Below, one piece after another: positions 1 to 6,708 of a stretch of DNA of 64,000 nucleotides. Numbering within the stretch: position 1 is the stretch's first letter; each line of letters starts with the position of its first letter. Both the position numbers and the translations under genes were made by a program. Source of the DNA: Citrobacter amalonaticus Y19 (lineage in GTDB: Bacteria > Pseudomonadota > Gammaproteobacteria > Enterobacterales > Enterobacteriaceae); NCBI RefSeq assembly GCF_000981805.1, contig NZ_CP011132.1, forward strand, positions 1,488,001 to 1,552,000. Reading direction: 5' to 3'. The notes below the pieces were generated by a model that was given only the letters and a program-made list of their open reading frames with translations, was not told the origin of the DNA and did not search any database.

Positions 1-1
1 C

Positions 2-844
2 GATCATAACGGCGTCGGGCTGGCGCTTTTTTACGGTGATTTCTTTGCCCGTGATTCGAAAAGCGGCGGTGCCTGGATGGGCAATTTTGTCGAGCAGTCG
101 ACGCTTAACGAAACCCAACCGGTTATCTACAACGTCTGTAATTATCAGAAGCCCGCGGCGGGACAGCCCGCGCTGTTACTCTGGGATGATGTCATCACGC
201 TGTTCCATGAGTTCGGTCATACCCTGCACGGACTGTTTGCCTCACAACGCTATGCCACGCTCTCGGGAACCAATACGCCGCGTGATTTCGTTGAGTTTCC
301 ATCGCAGATCAACGAGCACTGGGCAAGTCATCCGGTGGTATTTGAGCGCTATGCGCGCCATGCCATCACCGGTGAGAAAATGCCCGCGGCGTTACAGGAC
401 AAGATGCGTAAGGCAAGCCTGTTCAATAAAGGCTATGACATGAGCGAACTGCTCAGCGCCGCGCTGCTGGATATGGGCTGGCACAGGCTGTCTGTTGACG
501 AGACCGACCAGGACGTTGAGCGGTTTGAAAAGCAACTGCTGGCGGCAGAACAACTCAGTCTTCCGGCAGTACCGCCGCGCTATCGCAGCAGCTATTTTGC
601 GCATATTTTTGGCGGTGGCTACGCGGCAGGCTATTACGCTTATCTCTGGACGCAGATGCTGGCGGATGACGGCTTTCAGTGGTTTGTGGAGCAGGGCGGG
701 CTGACGCGCGAGAACGGCCAGCGTTTTCGCGAGGCGGTTTTATCGCGGGGAAACAGTGAAGATTTAGAGCATCTTTATTCGGCCTGGCGAGGAGATGAAC
801 CGCAGATCGACCCCATGCTCAAACACCGTGGTTTAGCGGGATAA
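2..844 (+). CDS. dcp: Peptidyl-dipeptidase Dcp, C-terminal part (5' end outside window)
   Basis: The open frame enters from the left edge and gives about 280 residues, the C-terminal two fifths of a roughly 680-residue M3-family metallopeptidase. The zinc motif HEFGH is at nt 206-220. The third-ligand glutamate is in the following DFVEFPSQ stretch. The C-terminus shows the usual HIFGGGYAAGYYAYLW segment of M3 enzymes. Dcp removes C-terminal dipeptides from oligopeptides in the cytoplasm or periplasm. In E. coli dcp lies a few genes from ydeE, which fits the order here. Family assignment is secure; the start and N-terminal domain cannot be seen. Confidence 0.93.
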   Translation, partial: DHNGVGLALFYGDFFARDSKSGGAWMGNFVEQSTLNETQPVIYNVCNYQKPAAGQPALLLWDDVITLFHEFGHTLHGLFASQRYATLSGTNTPRDFVEFPSQINEHWASHPVVFERYARHAITGEKMPAALQDKMRKASLFNKGYDMSELLSAALLDMGWHRLSVDETDQDVERFEKQLLAAEQLSLPAVPPRYRSSYFAHIFGGGYAAGYYAYLWTQMLADDGFQWFVEQGGLTRENGQRFREAVLSRGNSEDLEHLYSAWRGDEPQIDPMLKHRGLAG

Positions 845-883
845 CACGATCGACAACCCAATGCTGACAACTTGATGTACAAT

Positions 884-908
884 GCGGGCTTCTTTTTTCG
901 GAGCCCGC
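884..908. terminator. Hairpin after dcp
   Basis: GCGGGCT (884-890) and AGCCCGC (902-908) form a perfect 7-bp stem around an 11-nt T-rich loop, 40 nt after the dcp stop. The T-run is in the loop, not after the stem, so it may act as an RNA 3' end structure rather than a classical intrinsic terminator. Confidence 0.35.
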
Positions 909-969
909 GGTTGCACATGTCTGTTTTCCTTCCTTTCTGCGCTGTTCCCCCTCAGGCGACGTTCCGCCT

Positions 970-2136
970 GTGAAAGGATCCACGCCACTCCTTCTTTCCT
1001 CTGTCCTGCTGCTGGCCGGTTGTGGCAACAGCACCTTATCGCAGATGAATATGCCCGCCGAACAGCGTGCGCAGGCGGTGGTGGGATACTATGCGCGCGG
1101 TATCGATCCGATGATCCGCCAGTATATGCAGGAAAAACAGGTAACCGGGATGGTGGTTGCGGTCATTCAGCACAACGGACCGGTGGAGTTCCACAGTTAC
1201 GGAGTGACCGACAGCCGACACCGTTATCCGATTACCCCGGACACGCTGTTTGCCCTGGGGTCGCTGAGCAAAGGGGTGACCGCGGAAGTCACTACCATTC
1301 TGGTGAATCAGGGCGTGCTTCAGTGGGATGACACGCTGGCACAACTGCTGCCGATCAATACGCCGCTGAGCGAGGACGCCAGAAAGATTACCCTGCGACA
1401 ACTGGCGACGCACACCTCCGGTTTGCCCAGACAGCCGATGGATCTGCTGACCCTGGAAAATCTCCTGTGCTATTTCAGTACGGGTGAAAATTTTTATACC
1501 CAACTGGATAACGATACGGTGCTGACATTTCTCAGTGACTTCACCGCGCCTGAGACGCGCGTGCCGCGCTATTCCAATATCGGATACGCGCTGCTTGGCT
1601 ACATCGTGCAACGTCAGACCGGAGAGTCGATCCCGTCACTGGCGAATCGTCTGATCTTCCAGCCATTACAGATGCGCAACAGCAGTTTTGTGCCGACGAC
1701 GCTCAAAGCCTATCCGTATCGCGCATTAGGCCACGCGGGAGATCAGCCGAAGCTCATTCCACGCGGTGAACTGACGCCGGACTGGACGTTTAATCACAAC
1801 ATGGTCGGGGCGGCGAGTTTATACAGCAGCGCACGCGATCTGGCGGGCTACGCACGGGCCCATGTTGCGCCAGGGGACAACGCCGTGCTCGCCCGCGCAT
1901 TTGCGGATGTTTCCCGTACCCAGTTTTATCGTCAGAAAGAAGCGGCAAATATTGCGTGGGTAACCGATACGTTAGCCGATCGTCAGGTCACTTATCAGGT
2001 CGGATATATTGGCGGCTATTCCAGTTATATTGGCTTTGACAAGCGGAATCAGAATGCGGTGGTGGTGCTGCAAAATAGTTTTAACTGGAGTAATTATTTG
2101 GGGCACACCATTCTCAGTCAGTTAGCTACGCAGTAA
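970..2136 (+). CDS. Lipoprotein serine hydrolase, class C beta-lactamase/DD-peptidase fold
   Basis: The 388-residue frame starts at GTG; no upstream ATG gives the signal peptide. It opens with a short lipoprotein signal ending in LLAGC, so lipidation at about Cys18 and an envelope location are likely. The nucleophile motif S-x-x-K is in GSLSKG and the Y-x-N motif in YSNIGYALLG, as in AmpC, AmpH and related penicillin-binding proteins. The usual third K/H-T/S-G box is not obvious; the YIGGYSSYIG stretch near residue 345 is the probable equivalent. The role is probably peptidoglycan or peptide ester/amide hydrolysis. I cannot say whether it degrades beta-lactams. It has no matching gene in the E. 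coli dcp-ydeE interval as I recall it, so it is accessory here. Confidence 0.8.
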   Translation: MKGSTPLLLSSVLLLAGCGNSTLSQMNMPAEQRAQAVVGYYARGIDPMIRQYMQEKQVTGMVVAVIQHNGPVEFHSYGVTDSRHRYPITPDTLFALGSLSKGVTAEVTTILVNQGVLQWDDTLAQLLPINTPLSEDARKITLRQLATHTSGLPRQPMDLLTLENLLCYFSTGENFYTQLDNDTVLTFLSDFTAPETRVPRYSNIGYALLGYIVQRQTGESIPSLANRLIFQPLQMRNSSFVPTTLKAYPYRALGHAGDQPKLIPRGELTPDWTFNHNMVGAASLYSSARDLAGYARAHVAPGDNAVLARAFADVSRTQFYRQKEAANIAWVTDTLADRQVTYQVGYIGGYSSYIGFDKRNQNAVVVLQNSFNWSNYLGHTILSQLATQ

Positions 2137-2211
2137 ATTAAACTGTTTGTTGACGTTCCCGGTTTAAATAATTCGTTGTGGGTTGCCCGTCTTTACAAAA
2201 CAGATGTTTTA

Positions 2212-2238
2212 TTGACATTAACCTGCACTCGATATGCT
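2212..2238 (+). promoter_or_regulatory. Possible sigma-70 promoter for the 52-codon ORF
   Basis: A consensus -35 TTGACA lies at 2212-2217, with TATGCT at 2233-2238 (15-bp spacing, shorter than ideal). Transcription would begin about 50 nt before the small ORF. An inverted repeat ATCAAC-AA-GTTGAT follows at 2247-2260. The rest of 2137-2293 shows nothing else recognisable. Confidence 0.35.
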
Positions 2239-2293
2239 AAATTTCCATCAACAAGTTGATTAATGGACTAAAACAGTGAAACCCGGAGGTAAT

Positions 2294-2452
2294 ATGCAGC
2301 TGTTCATGCGCAAGAAATTACAGAGAAAACGCTGGAATTCGCGTCCCGAATCGCAGGACTTACAAAATACGCGTTCGGCTGAACCGTGGTCTTCCCGCAC
2401 TGCATGTTGCCAGAGTAAAAAAGAGTGGAAACGAGAAACACCGGAATCTTAA
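2294..2452 (+). CDS. Small basic hypothetical protein (52 aa)
   Basis: ATG at 2294 is preceded by a very strong ribosome binding site, CGGAGGT at 2284-2290, four bases upstream. The product begins MQLFMRKKLQRKRW, is rich in Lys, Arg, Ser and Trp, has an adjacent Cys-Cys pair near residue 38 and no membrane segment. I do not recognise the family. It sits directly upstream of the PhoP-type promoter of the mgrR-like RNA. The strong Shine-Dalgarno site and uninterrupted frame argue that it is translated, but its length alone proves nothing. Confidence 0.5.
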   Translation: MQLFMRKKLQRKRWNSRPESQDLQNTRSAEPWSSRTACCQSKKEWKRETPES

Positions 2453-2459
2453 TCTTTGT

Positions 2460-2494
2460 CGTTTAACGTTCATTGAGAATCGGCATGGTAGGGT
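2460..2494 (+). promoter_or_regulatory. PhoP-box-like promoter of mgrR
   Basis: CGTTTA (2460-2465), a 5-nt spacer and CATTGA (2471-2476) fit a PhoP direct repeat (consensus TGTTTA-N5-TGTTTA), the second half weakly. A -10-like TAGGGT follows 12 nt later at 2489-2494. This is the geometry of PhoP-activated promoters and places the transcript start near 2501. Confidence 0.5.
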
Positions 2495-2500
2495 GTTTGT

Positions 2501-2598
2501 GATCCATTGTCGCTGCCGGGACTGGCGGGACGGTGGAAAAAGTAAAACACAAATCTATCCATGCAAGCATTCACCGTCGGTTATCCGGCGGTTTTTTT
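2501..2598 (+). ncRNA. mgrR: MgrR-like small RNA
   Basis: A strong intrinsic terminator has the stem CCGTCGG (2574-2580)/CCGGCGG (2585-2591), a TTAT loop and eight T residues. From the start predicted by the PhoP-like promoter to the T-run is about 98 nt, the length I recall for E. coli MgrR. MgrR is a PhoPQ-induced, Hfq-dependent RNA that represses eptB (LPS modification) and is encoded next to mgtS, as here. Identification rests on position, size, terminator and promoter, not on a remembered base-for-base match. Confidence 0.7.
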
Positions 2599-2677
2599 TG
2601 CCGGTCAGACATAAAAAATGGCCCCTTGTGCAGTGATGCGACAAGAGGCCTTATCGGTTCAGGACTTTCTCCGTTCA

Positions 2678-2773
2678 TTAGTCATCCCATTTGTGGCTGA
2701 AATAAGCGGCCAGAAATCCAGAAAATAAAATGATTCCCAGAACGGCCATAAAAACGTTCATATTACCCAGCAT
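2678..2773 (-). CDS. mgtS: Small membrane protein MgtS (YneM)
   Basis: The reverse strand encodes 31 residues beginning MLGNMNVF, with one hydrophobic helix and ending FSHKWDD. As far as I recall it is identical to E. coli MgtS. In E. coli this PhoPQ-induced inner-membrane peptide protects the Mg2+ importer MgtA from degradation and also acts on the phosphate transporter PitA. The ORF is below usual length cut-offs and easily missed. A GGAGGC-type Shine-Dalgarno site lies just upstream of ATG. It faces the mgrR-like RNA, so the two are convergent. Confidence 0.95.
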   Translation of the reverse strand: MLGNMNVFMAVLGIILFSGFLAAYFSHKWDD

Positions 2774-2836
2774 TGTTGCCTCCATTTAATTGGTGGTGTG
2801 TTTCCTCGCTTACCTTAATTTCGGTTGGTGAAAGAG

Positions 2837-2860
2837 ATAATAGCAGCTTTAACCTAAACA
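2837..2860 (-). promoter_or_regulatory. Candidate PhoP-dependent promoter of mgtS
   Basis: On the minus strand TGTTTA (2855-2860) is followed 12 nt later by a -10 TATTAT (2837-2842). The spacing matches a downstream PhoP half-site at the -35 position. The upstream half-site would be AATTCA, a poor match. The predicted leader is about 57 nt. Confidence 0.45.
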
Positions 2861-2877
2861 AAAGCTGAATTAGGTGA

Positions 2878-3870
2878 TTATTTAGCGATAAAAGTAAATT
2901 TCTTTCGATATTGTGAAGGGGACTGACAATACATGTGTCGAAAGTGGTGGCGAAATAGCGCGGCGCTGCTAAAACCGGTTTGTTCTGCGATCAATTCCAC
3001 GCTGAGCGGTGAATTTTCCAGGTAATCGCGCGCCCGTAATAAACGTTCGTTAAGGATCCAGCGCGCTGGCGTAGTACCCGTACAGTCGGTAAAACGGCGT
3101 AAAAACGTACGCGGACTCATCCCGGCGCGTTTGGCCAGCGAGGCGGTGTCGTGATTCATCGTCAGATTCTGATGCAGAAAATCAAACAACGGGCCCAGTG
3201 TCTGGCTTTCACGCTGCCGGGCAACGGGGCGCAGAAGTTGCTGTGGCTGCGCGCCGTCGCGATGGGGCTGCACCACCAGTCGTCGGGCAACGCTGTTGGC
3301 AACCTCAAGCCCGTAGTCTTCCCGGATCAGATAAAGACAAAGATCGATCCCCGCGGCGCTGCCCGCCGAGGTCAGCAACAGCCCGGCATCATGGTAGAGA
3401 ACGTCATCCAGCACCTCGATAGCCGGAAAACGCTGCCGAAGCGTGTCCGTGTAGCGCCAGTGGGTGGTGGCCTTGCGCCCGTCCAGTAACCCAGTGGCTG
3501 CCAACACAAACACGCCAGAACAGATCGACAACAGACGGCAACCTCGCGCCCATGCGGCACGCAGCGCGGCACACAAGGCTTCGGGTACCGGCGCGTCGCT
3601 GTCCCGCCAGCCGGGAACAACAACGATATCGGCCTCAGCCAACAGTTCCAGCCCTCCATCCACCATCATCCGCACGCCGCCGGTCGCGCGCAGAGGCCCG
3701 GCATCGACAGACGCGACGGCAAAACGATACCAGTCGGCGCCCAGTTCCGGGCGCGGCAGACCAAAGATTTCGACTGCTACACCAAATTCGAAGGTGCACA
3801 GTCCGTCATAGGCGAGCACGACCACAAGCGGGCGTGGCGATTTTGGCATGATCCTGGTGTTTTTTGGCAT
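2878..3870 (-). CDS. ftrA: GlxA/FtrA-type regulator: DJ-1/PfpI domain plus AraC HTH
   Basis: The 330-residue protein has an N-terminal DJ-1/PfpI-like domain (about 15-180), with CSGVFVLAATGLLDGR at the nucleophile-elbow position. The C-terminal part (about 230-325) is an AraC-type double HTH including AKRAGMSPRTFLRRF and IAEQTGFSSAALFRHHF. This is the architecture of E. coli FtrA and other GlxA regulators, which usually activate an adjacent operon. ATG at 3870 is used; a second ATG seven codons in (3849) is also possible. It is divergent from the rhodanese gene across a 73-bp region holding two inverted repeats, so rhodanese is its likely target. The effector is unknown. Confidence 0.85.
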   Translation of the reverse strand: MPKNTRIMPKSPRPLVVVLAYDGLCTFEFGVAVEIFGLPRPELGADWYRFAVASVDAGPLRATGGVRMMVDGGLELLAEADIVVVPGWRDSDAPVPEALCAALRAAWARGCRLLSICSGVFVLAATGLLDGRKATTHWRYTDTLRQRFPAIEVLDDVLYHDAGLLLTSAGSAAGIDLCLYLIREDYGLEVANSVARRLVVQPHRDGAQPQQLLRPVARQRESQTLGPLFDFLHQNLTMNHDTASLAKRAGMSPRTFLRRFTDCTGTTPARWILNERLLRARDYLENSPLSVELIAEQTGFSSAALFRHHFRHMYCQSPSQYRKKFTFIAK

Positions 3871-3894
3871 GGTCGAAGGCGGTATGTGAGCGCA

Positions 3895-3928
3895 GGGATG
3901 GTTAAATTATTGTAAACACAATCATCCC
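3895..3928. promoter_or_regulatory. Two inverted repeats in the ftrA/rhodanese divergent region
   Basis: GGGATG (3895-3900) and CATCCC (3923-3928) form an outer dyad. Within it lies a separate perfect repeat ATTGT-AAAC-ACAAT (3909-3922) with a different centre. These are reasonable candidates for regulator binding sites of the divergently transcribed pair. Confidence 0.4.
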
Positions 3929-3943
3929 TGAGGAGAAAGTAGA

Positions 3944-4345
3944 ATGAGTCATGTCACGGAGTTTCCTGCCGCCGCATCCCCCGTTGCGGTCAATCATTTC
4001 CTGTCGCGTCTGAGTCTGGAGACCGATTGTGCCGATGTTTATGAAAGCATCCACAGCGGGGAACCAGATTTCGTCTTACTCCATGTGGTAGGAAAACCGG
4101 AGACGTTTGCACGTCGGCATATTCCGGGGGCTATTCATCTGCCGCATGCCATGATGACCGCCGAACGCATGGCACAGTGGCCTGCGGATACGCTGTTCGT
4201 GGTTTACTGCGCCGGGCCTCATTGTAACGGTGCCGACCGCGCGGCGCTGAAGCTCGCCAGACTGGGCATACCAGTGAAGGTGATGATTGGTGGTATCACC
4301 GGATGGGCAGATGAAGGCTACGCGTTTGCCGGTCCCGCTGACTGA
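3944..4345 (+). CDS. Single-domain rhodanese-like protein
   Basis: The 133-residue protein has the rhodanese pattern: HIPGAIHLPH at the first conserved segment, then the catalytic loop VVYCAGPHCNGADRAA, with the first Cys as the expected sulfur-accepting residue. It ends with the GGITGWADEGY segment typical of the fold. The likely activity is sulfurtransferase or a related persulfide role in the cytoplasm. A GAGGAG ribosome binding site at about 3930 fits the ATG. Divergence from the GlxA/AraC regulator suggests control by it. The physiological substrate cannot be told from sequence. Confidence 0.85.
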   Translation: MSHVTEFPAAASPVAVNHFLSRLSLETDCADVYESIHSGEPDFVLLHVVGKPETFARRHIPGAIHLPHAMMTAERMAQWPADTLFVVYCAGPHCNGADRAALKLARLGIPVKVMIGGITGWADEGYAFAGPAD

Positions 4346-4411
4346 AGATGAATTATTTTCATCATCCATGAATTTATCTCGTTTGCCTGCACGACCATTG
4401 CATGTCAATTT

Positions 4412-4443
4412 GGACGCATAGACATCCAGAAGTCTAAATGTTC
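4412..4443 (+). promoter_or_regulatory. MetJ operator array (four tandem met boxes)
   Basis: Four contiguous 8-mers in register match the met box AGACGTCT: GGACGCAT (5/8), AGACATCC (6/8), AGAAGTCT (7/8) and AAATGTTC (4/8). Tandem 8-bp boxes with a strong core and weaker flanks are the recognised pattern of MetJ-SAM operators. The array lies 53 bp before the MetE-like start codon and would cover the promoter. Confidence 0.75.
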
Positions 4444-4460
4444 AAATAAGAAACTATCAC

Positions 4461-4481
4461 GTCAGGCAACCTTTGCCTGAC
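4461..4481. promoter_or_regulatory. Perfect hairpin in the leader of the MetE-like gene
   Basis: GTCAGGCAA-CCT-TTGCCTGAC is a 9-bp perfect inverted repeat with a 3-nt loop, ending 5 nt before the AAGGAGA ribosome binding site. It could modulate translation or mRNA stability, or be a protein-binding dyad. Confidence 0.4.
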
Positions 4482-4496
4482 GACGAAGGAGATCAC

Positions 4497-5600
4497 ATGC
4501 AAAGACAACAGGCCCCATTTCGCGCAGAAGTCGTTGGCAGCTTTTTACGCCCCGACGACATCAAAGTTGCCCGCCAGCAGTTCTCGCGCGGAGAATTAAC
4601 CGCACCGCAGTTGCGCGCCATTGAAGACGAAGCGATTCGCCGGGTGGTCGAACAGCAGTGCGCCTGCGGTCTGCACGTGGTTACTGATGGTGAATTCCGC
4701 CGCGCCTGGTGGCATTTTGATTTCTTCGACGGCCTGCAAGGGGTTGAGCGTTATGATTCACAGCAGGGCATTCAGTTTAATGGTGTGCAGACCAAAGCGC
4801 ATGGCGTACGGGTTACCGGCAAGCTGGCGTTCGGCGATCACCCGATGCTGGAAGATTTCCGCTATCTGAAGAGCATTAGCGGGAACGCACAACCGAAGAT
4901 GACCATTCCCAGCCCCAGCGTGCTGCACTTTCGCGGCGGGCGTAAGGATATCGATGCGACGGTCTATCCGGATCTGGAGGCCTATTTTGACGATCTGGCG
5001 ACGACCTGGCGCGATGCTATCCATGCTTTTTACGCCGCAGGCTGTCGCTACCTGCAACTGGATGACACGGTGTGGGCTTATCTCTGTTCCGATGCTCAGC
5101 GCCAGCAAATTCGCGAACGTGGTGATAATCCTGACGCCTTGGCGCGGATTTATGCCGATGTTATCAACCGCGCGCTGGCGGATAAACCGGCCGATCTGAC
5201 GGTGGGCCTGCACGTCTGTCGCGGTAACTTCCGCTCAACCTGGATCTCCGAAGGCGGCTATGAGCCGGTTGCGGAGATCCTGTTCGGCAGCGTCAACGTC
5301 GATGCTTTCTTCCTGGAGTACGATAACGACCGCTCCGGTGATTTTGCGCCGCTGCGTTTTATCCGCCCAGGTCATCAGCAGGTGGTGCTGGGACTGATAA
5401 CCACTAAAAATGGCGAACTGGAAAATCCGGAGGGTGTAAAATCACGCCTGCAGGAAGCCGCACACTATGTCGATAAAGCGCAAATTTGCCTCAGCCCGCA
5501 GTGCGGTTTTGCGTCAACGGAAGAGGGGAACACCCTCACGCACGCCCAGCAGTGGAACAAAATCAAACTTATCACCGAAATAGCTCAACAGGTCTGGTAA
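4497..5600 (+). CDS. MetE-like cobalamin-independent methyltransferase (single catalytic domain)
   Basis: The 367-residue protein corresponds to the C-terminal catalytic barrel of cobalamin-independent methionine synthase, like the YxjG/YxjH group, without the MetE N-terminal domain. The zinc ligands are visible: His239 and Cys241 (HVCRGN), Glu274 (LEYDND) and Cys336 (SPQCGF). The likely reaction is methyl transfer to a thiol such as homocysteine; the methyl donor is not predictable. A TTG eight codons upstream is open, but ATG at 4497 follows AAGGAGA at 4486-4492 and is preferred. The upstream MetJ array ties it to the methionine regulon. It is transcribed alone and converges on the DUF1493 pair. 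Confidence 0.85.
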   Translation: MQRQQAPFRAEVVGSFLRPDDIKVARQQFSRGELTAPQLRAIEDEAIRRVVEQQCACGLHVVTDGEFRRAWWHFDFFDGLQGVERYDSQQGIQFNGVQTKAHGVRVTGKLAFGDHPMLEDFRYLKSISGNAQPKMTIPSPSVLHFRGGRKDIDATVYPDLEAYFDDLATTWRDAIHAFYAAGCRYLQLDDTVWAYLCSDAQRQQIRERGDNPDALARIYADVINRALADKPADLTVGLHVCRGNFRSTWISEGGYEPVAEILFGSVNVDAFFLEYDNDRSGDFAPLRFIRPGHQQVVLGLITTKNGELENPEGVKSRLQEAAHYVDKAQICLSPQCGFASTEEGNTLTHAQQWNKIKLITEIAQQVW

Positions 5601-5619
5601 GTTGCCTCAATAATGCACA

Positions 5620-5648
5620 CCGCGTTGCACATAAATAATGCAACGCGG
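5620..5648. terminator. Hairpin between convergent genes
   Basis: CCGCGTTGCA (5620-5629) and TGCAACGCGG (5639-5648) form a perfect 10-bp stem with a 9-nt AT-rich loop between the convergent MetE-like and DUF1493 genes. There is no long T-run on either side. It probably serves as a bidirectional 3' end structure. Confidence 0.5.
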
Positions 5649-5668
5649 GTTCATTGTGGTTCACTTTC

Positions 5669-5986
5669 TTAGTCATACAGCCAATATCCGGCCTTTGCTG
5701 ATTCAATAATCATTTCGAGCGTCAAAGGTTTAAGTTGCCGACCACGCCACTCCTTTTTGCGCTTCCACTGCCACCAGAACAGCTCAGGTTCAAAGTAGTT
5801 GTCGAGTGCAAAATTATTGTGCTCAATGCCATATCTCGTGAATAAGTCAATGAGCATATCCTCCAGATCTTCAGGCACAAGATTAAAAAACTCCTGAAAC
5901 GTCCATTCCTTGCTGGCAGGGCGTTTACGCTCGCTATAGTGCTCTGTGATGTAATTTAAAAACTCTTGTTCATCGGGTAATAGCAT
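5669..5986 (-). CDS. DUF1493 family protein
   Basis: The 105-residue acidic protein ends with PLTLEMIIESAKAGYWLYD, which I recognise as the hallmark C-terminus of the DUF1493 family of small enterobacterial proteins. The middle is rich in aromatic residues (FEPELFWWQWKRKKEW). No catalytic motif, signal peptide or membrane helix is visible. Its start codon overlaps the stop of the upstream gene (TGATG), so the two are translationally coupled and probably work together. Family function is unknown. An immunity or partner role to the upstream protein is inference only. Base composition is visibly more AT-rich than the neighbours, suggesting acquisition. Confidence 0.75.
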   Translation of the reverse strand: MLLPDEQEFLNYITEHYSERKRPASKEWTFQEFFNLVPEDLEDMLIDLFTRYGIEHNNFALDNYFEPELFWWQWKRKKEWRGRQLKPLTLEMIIESAKAGYWLYD

Positions 5987-6438
5987 CAGAAATATATCCA
6001 GGCAATACGATCTTTTGGCCGTGCTATCAGGTTGTATTTATGTCTCGTTTCTCTGGCTACGAGGCTAAATACTACCGCTGCTTGTGCATAACCAACATAC
6101 GGAACGGCTCGGCCTATTGCAGTTCCTATTTTATTAGTGAATCGGCTCTTGCCCATACCTATCGTGGTTTCAACTCTTAGGCCATCAGGGAATCGGGCGT
6201 CCTTGAAAATTTTACGTGCTAGCTTCGAAGCTATACTGGTTCGGGAACCTGATGCTCCAAGGACTTTACGCTTAGGTATAAGGGGGAGTCCGGTTAAAAT
6301 TGTTGCAGCTGTCTCTACTGATATACCCAAATGACTTGCCAGGCCCTCGGCGAATATCAGCCAGAACAGTTCTTGCGGTGTTACATTTGTGTTTCCCTGA
6401 TAAAAATAGGTACTGCCCAGTTCTTCTGTTGTGTCCAT
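5986..6438 (-). CDS. Hypothetical protein paired with DUF1493
   Basis: The 150-residue protein has an N-terminal stretch containing QELFWLIFAEGLASHLG. A small-residue motif LGASGSRTSIASKLARKIF follows at about 80-98. A C-terminal hydrophobic segment, IGRAVPYVGYAQAAVVFSLVA, at about 126-146 could insert in a membrane. I recall similar proteins beside DUF1493 genes in enterobacteria, with no assigned function. The LGASG..TS motif and hydrophobic tail resemble those found in some membrane-active effectors, but no toxin domain is identifiable. It is first gene of the two-gene unit. A GGAG lies 12 nt before ATG. Confidence 0.6.
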   Translation of the reverse strand: MDTTEELGSTYFYQGNTNVTPQELFWLIFAEGLASHLGISVETAATILTGLPLIPKRKVLGASGSRTSIASKLARKIFKDARFPDGLRVETTIGMGKSRFTNKIGTAIGRAVPYVGYAQAAVVFSLVARETRHKYNLIARPKDRIAWIYF

Positions 6439-6529
6439 AACCTGACTCCATTCAAATGATTACGTCAGGTTAAAACTTCTATTCTTTGTAGCAATAAGAC
6501 TAATTTAGGGCAATTGTAAACAGATTTTC

Positions 6530-6546
6530 GTGCAACTTATGGTTTT
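6530..6546 (+). promoter_or_regulatory. Possible NtrC enhancer site
   Basis: GTGCAACTTATGGTTT partly matches the NtrC dyad (TGCAC-N5-GGTGCA), with TGCA in the left half and TGGT in the right. It lies about 95 bp before the predicted urtA start, a normal enhancer distance. The second half-site is poor. A further CACACCACATGG at about 6547-6558 is also only a partial match. Confidence 0.3.
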
Positions 6547-6607
6547 CACACCACATGGAATAAGAACCAATAGCCCGATAAAGCAATTTGGACCCTGGAA
6601 AAATATT

Positions 6608-6625
6608 TTGGCATCTTTTTTGCTT
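6608..6625 (+). promoter_or_regulatory. Sigma-54 promoter of urtABCDE
   Basis: TTGGCATCTTTTTTGCTT has the invariant GG (6610-6611) and GC (6622-6623) separated by exactly 10 nt, and matches TTGGCAC-N5-TTGCW at nearly every informative base. Transcription would start near 6635, giving a leader of about 74 nt. It indicates nitrogen-limitation control through NtrC. Confidence 0.75.
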
Positions 6626-6708
6626 CATTCCTCCTGAACTTTTTTGCGCCGTGTTGTTTGTCGGGTCGCACCAGAACTCACCGCATTTTTATTTTCAGGA
6701 GTGAAATT

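Noticed and set aside
5669..6438. Prophage or contact-dependent toxin remnant
   Set aside because: No integrase, phage structural, Rhs, CdiA or secretion gene lies nearby, so only the family label is justified.
6658..6708. Upstream start of urtA
   Set aside because: It would precede the Tat-type signal peptide and overlap the predicted leader; CAGGAG serves ATG 6709.
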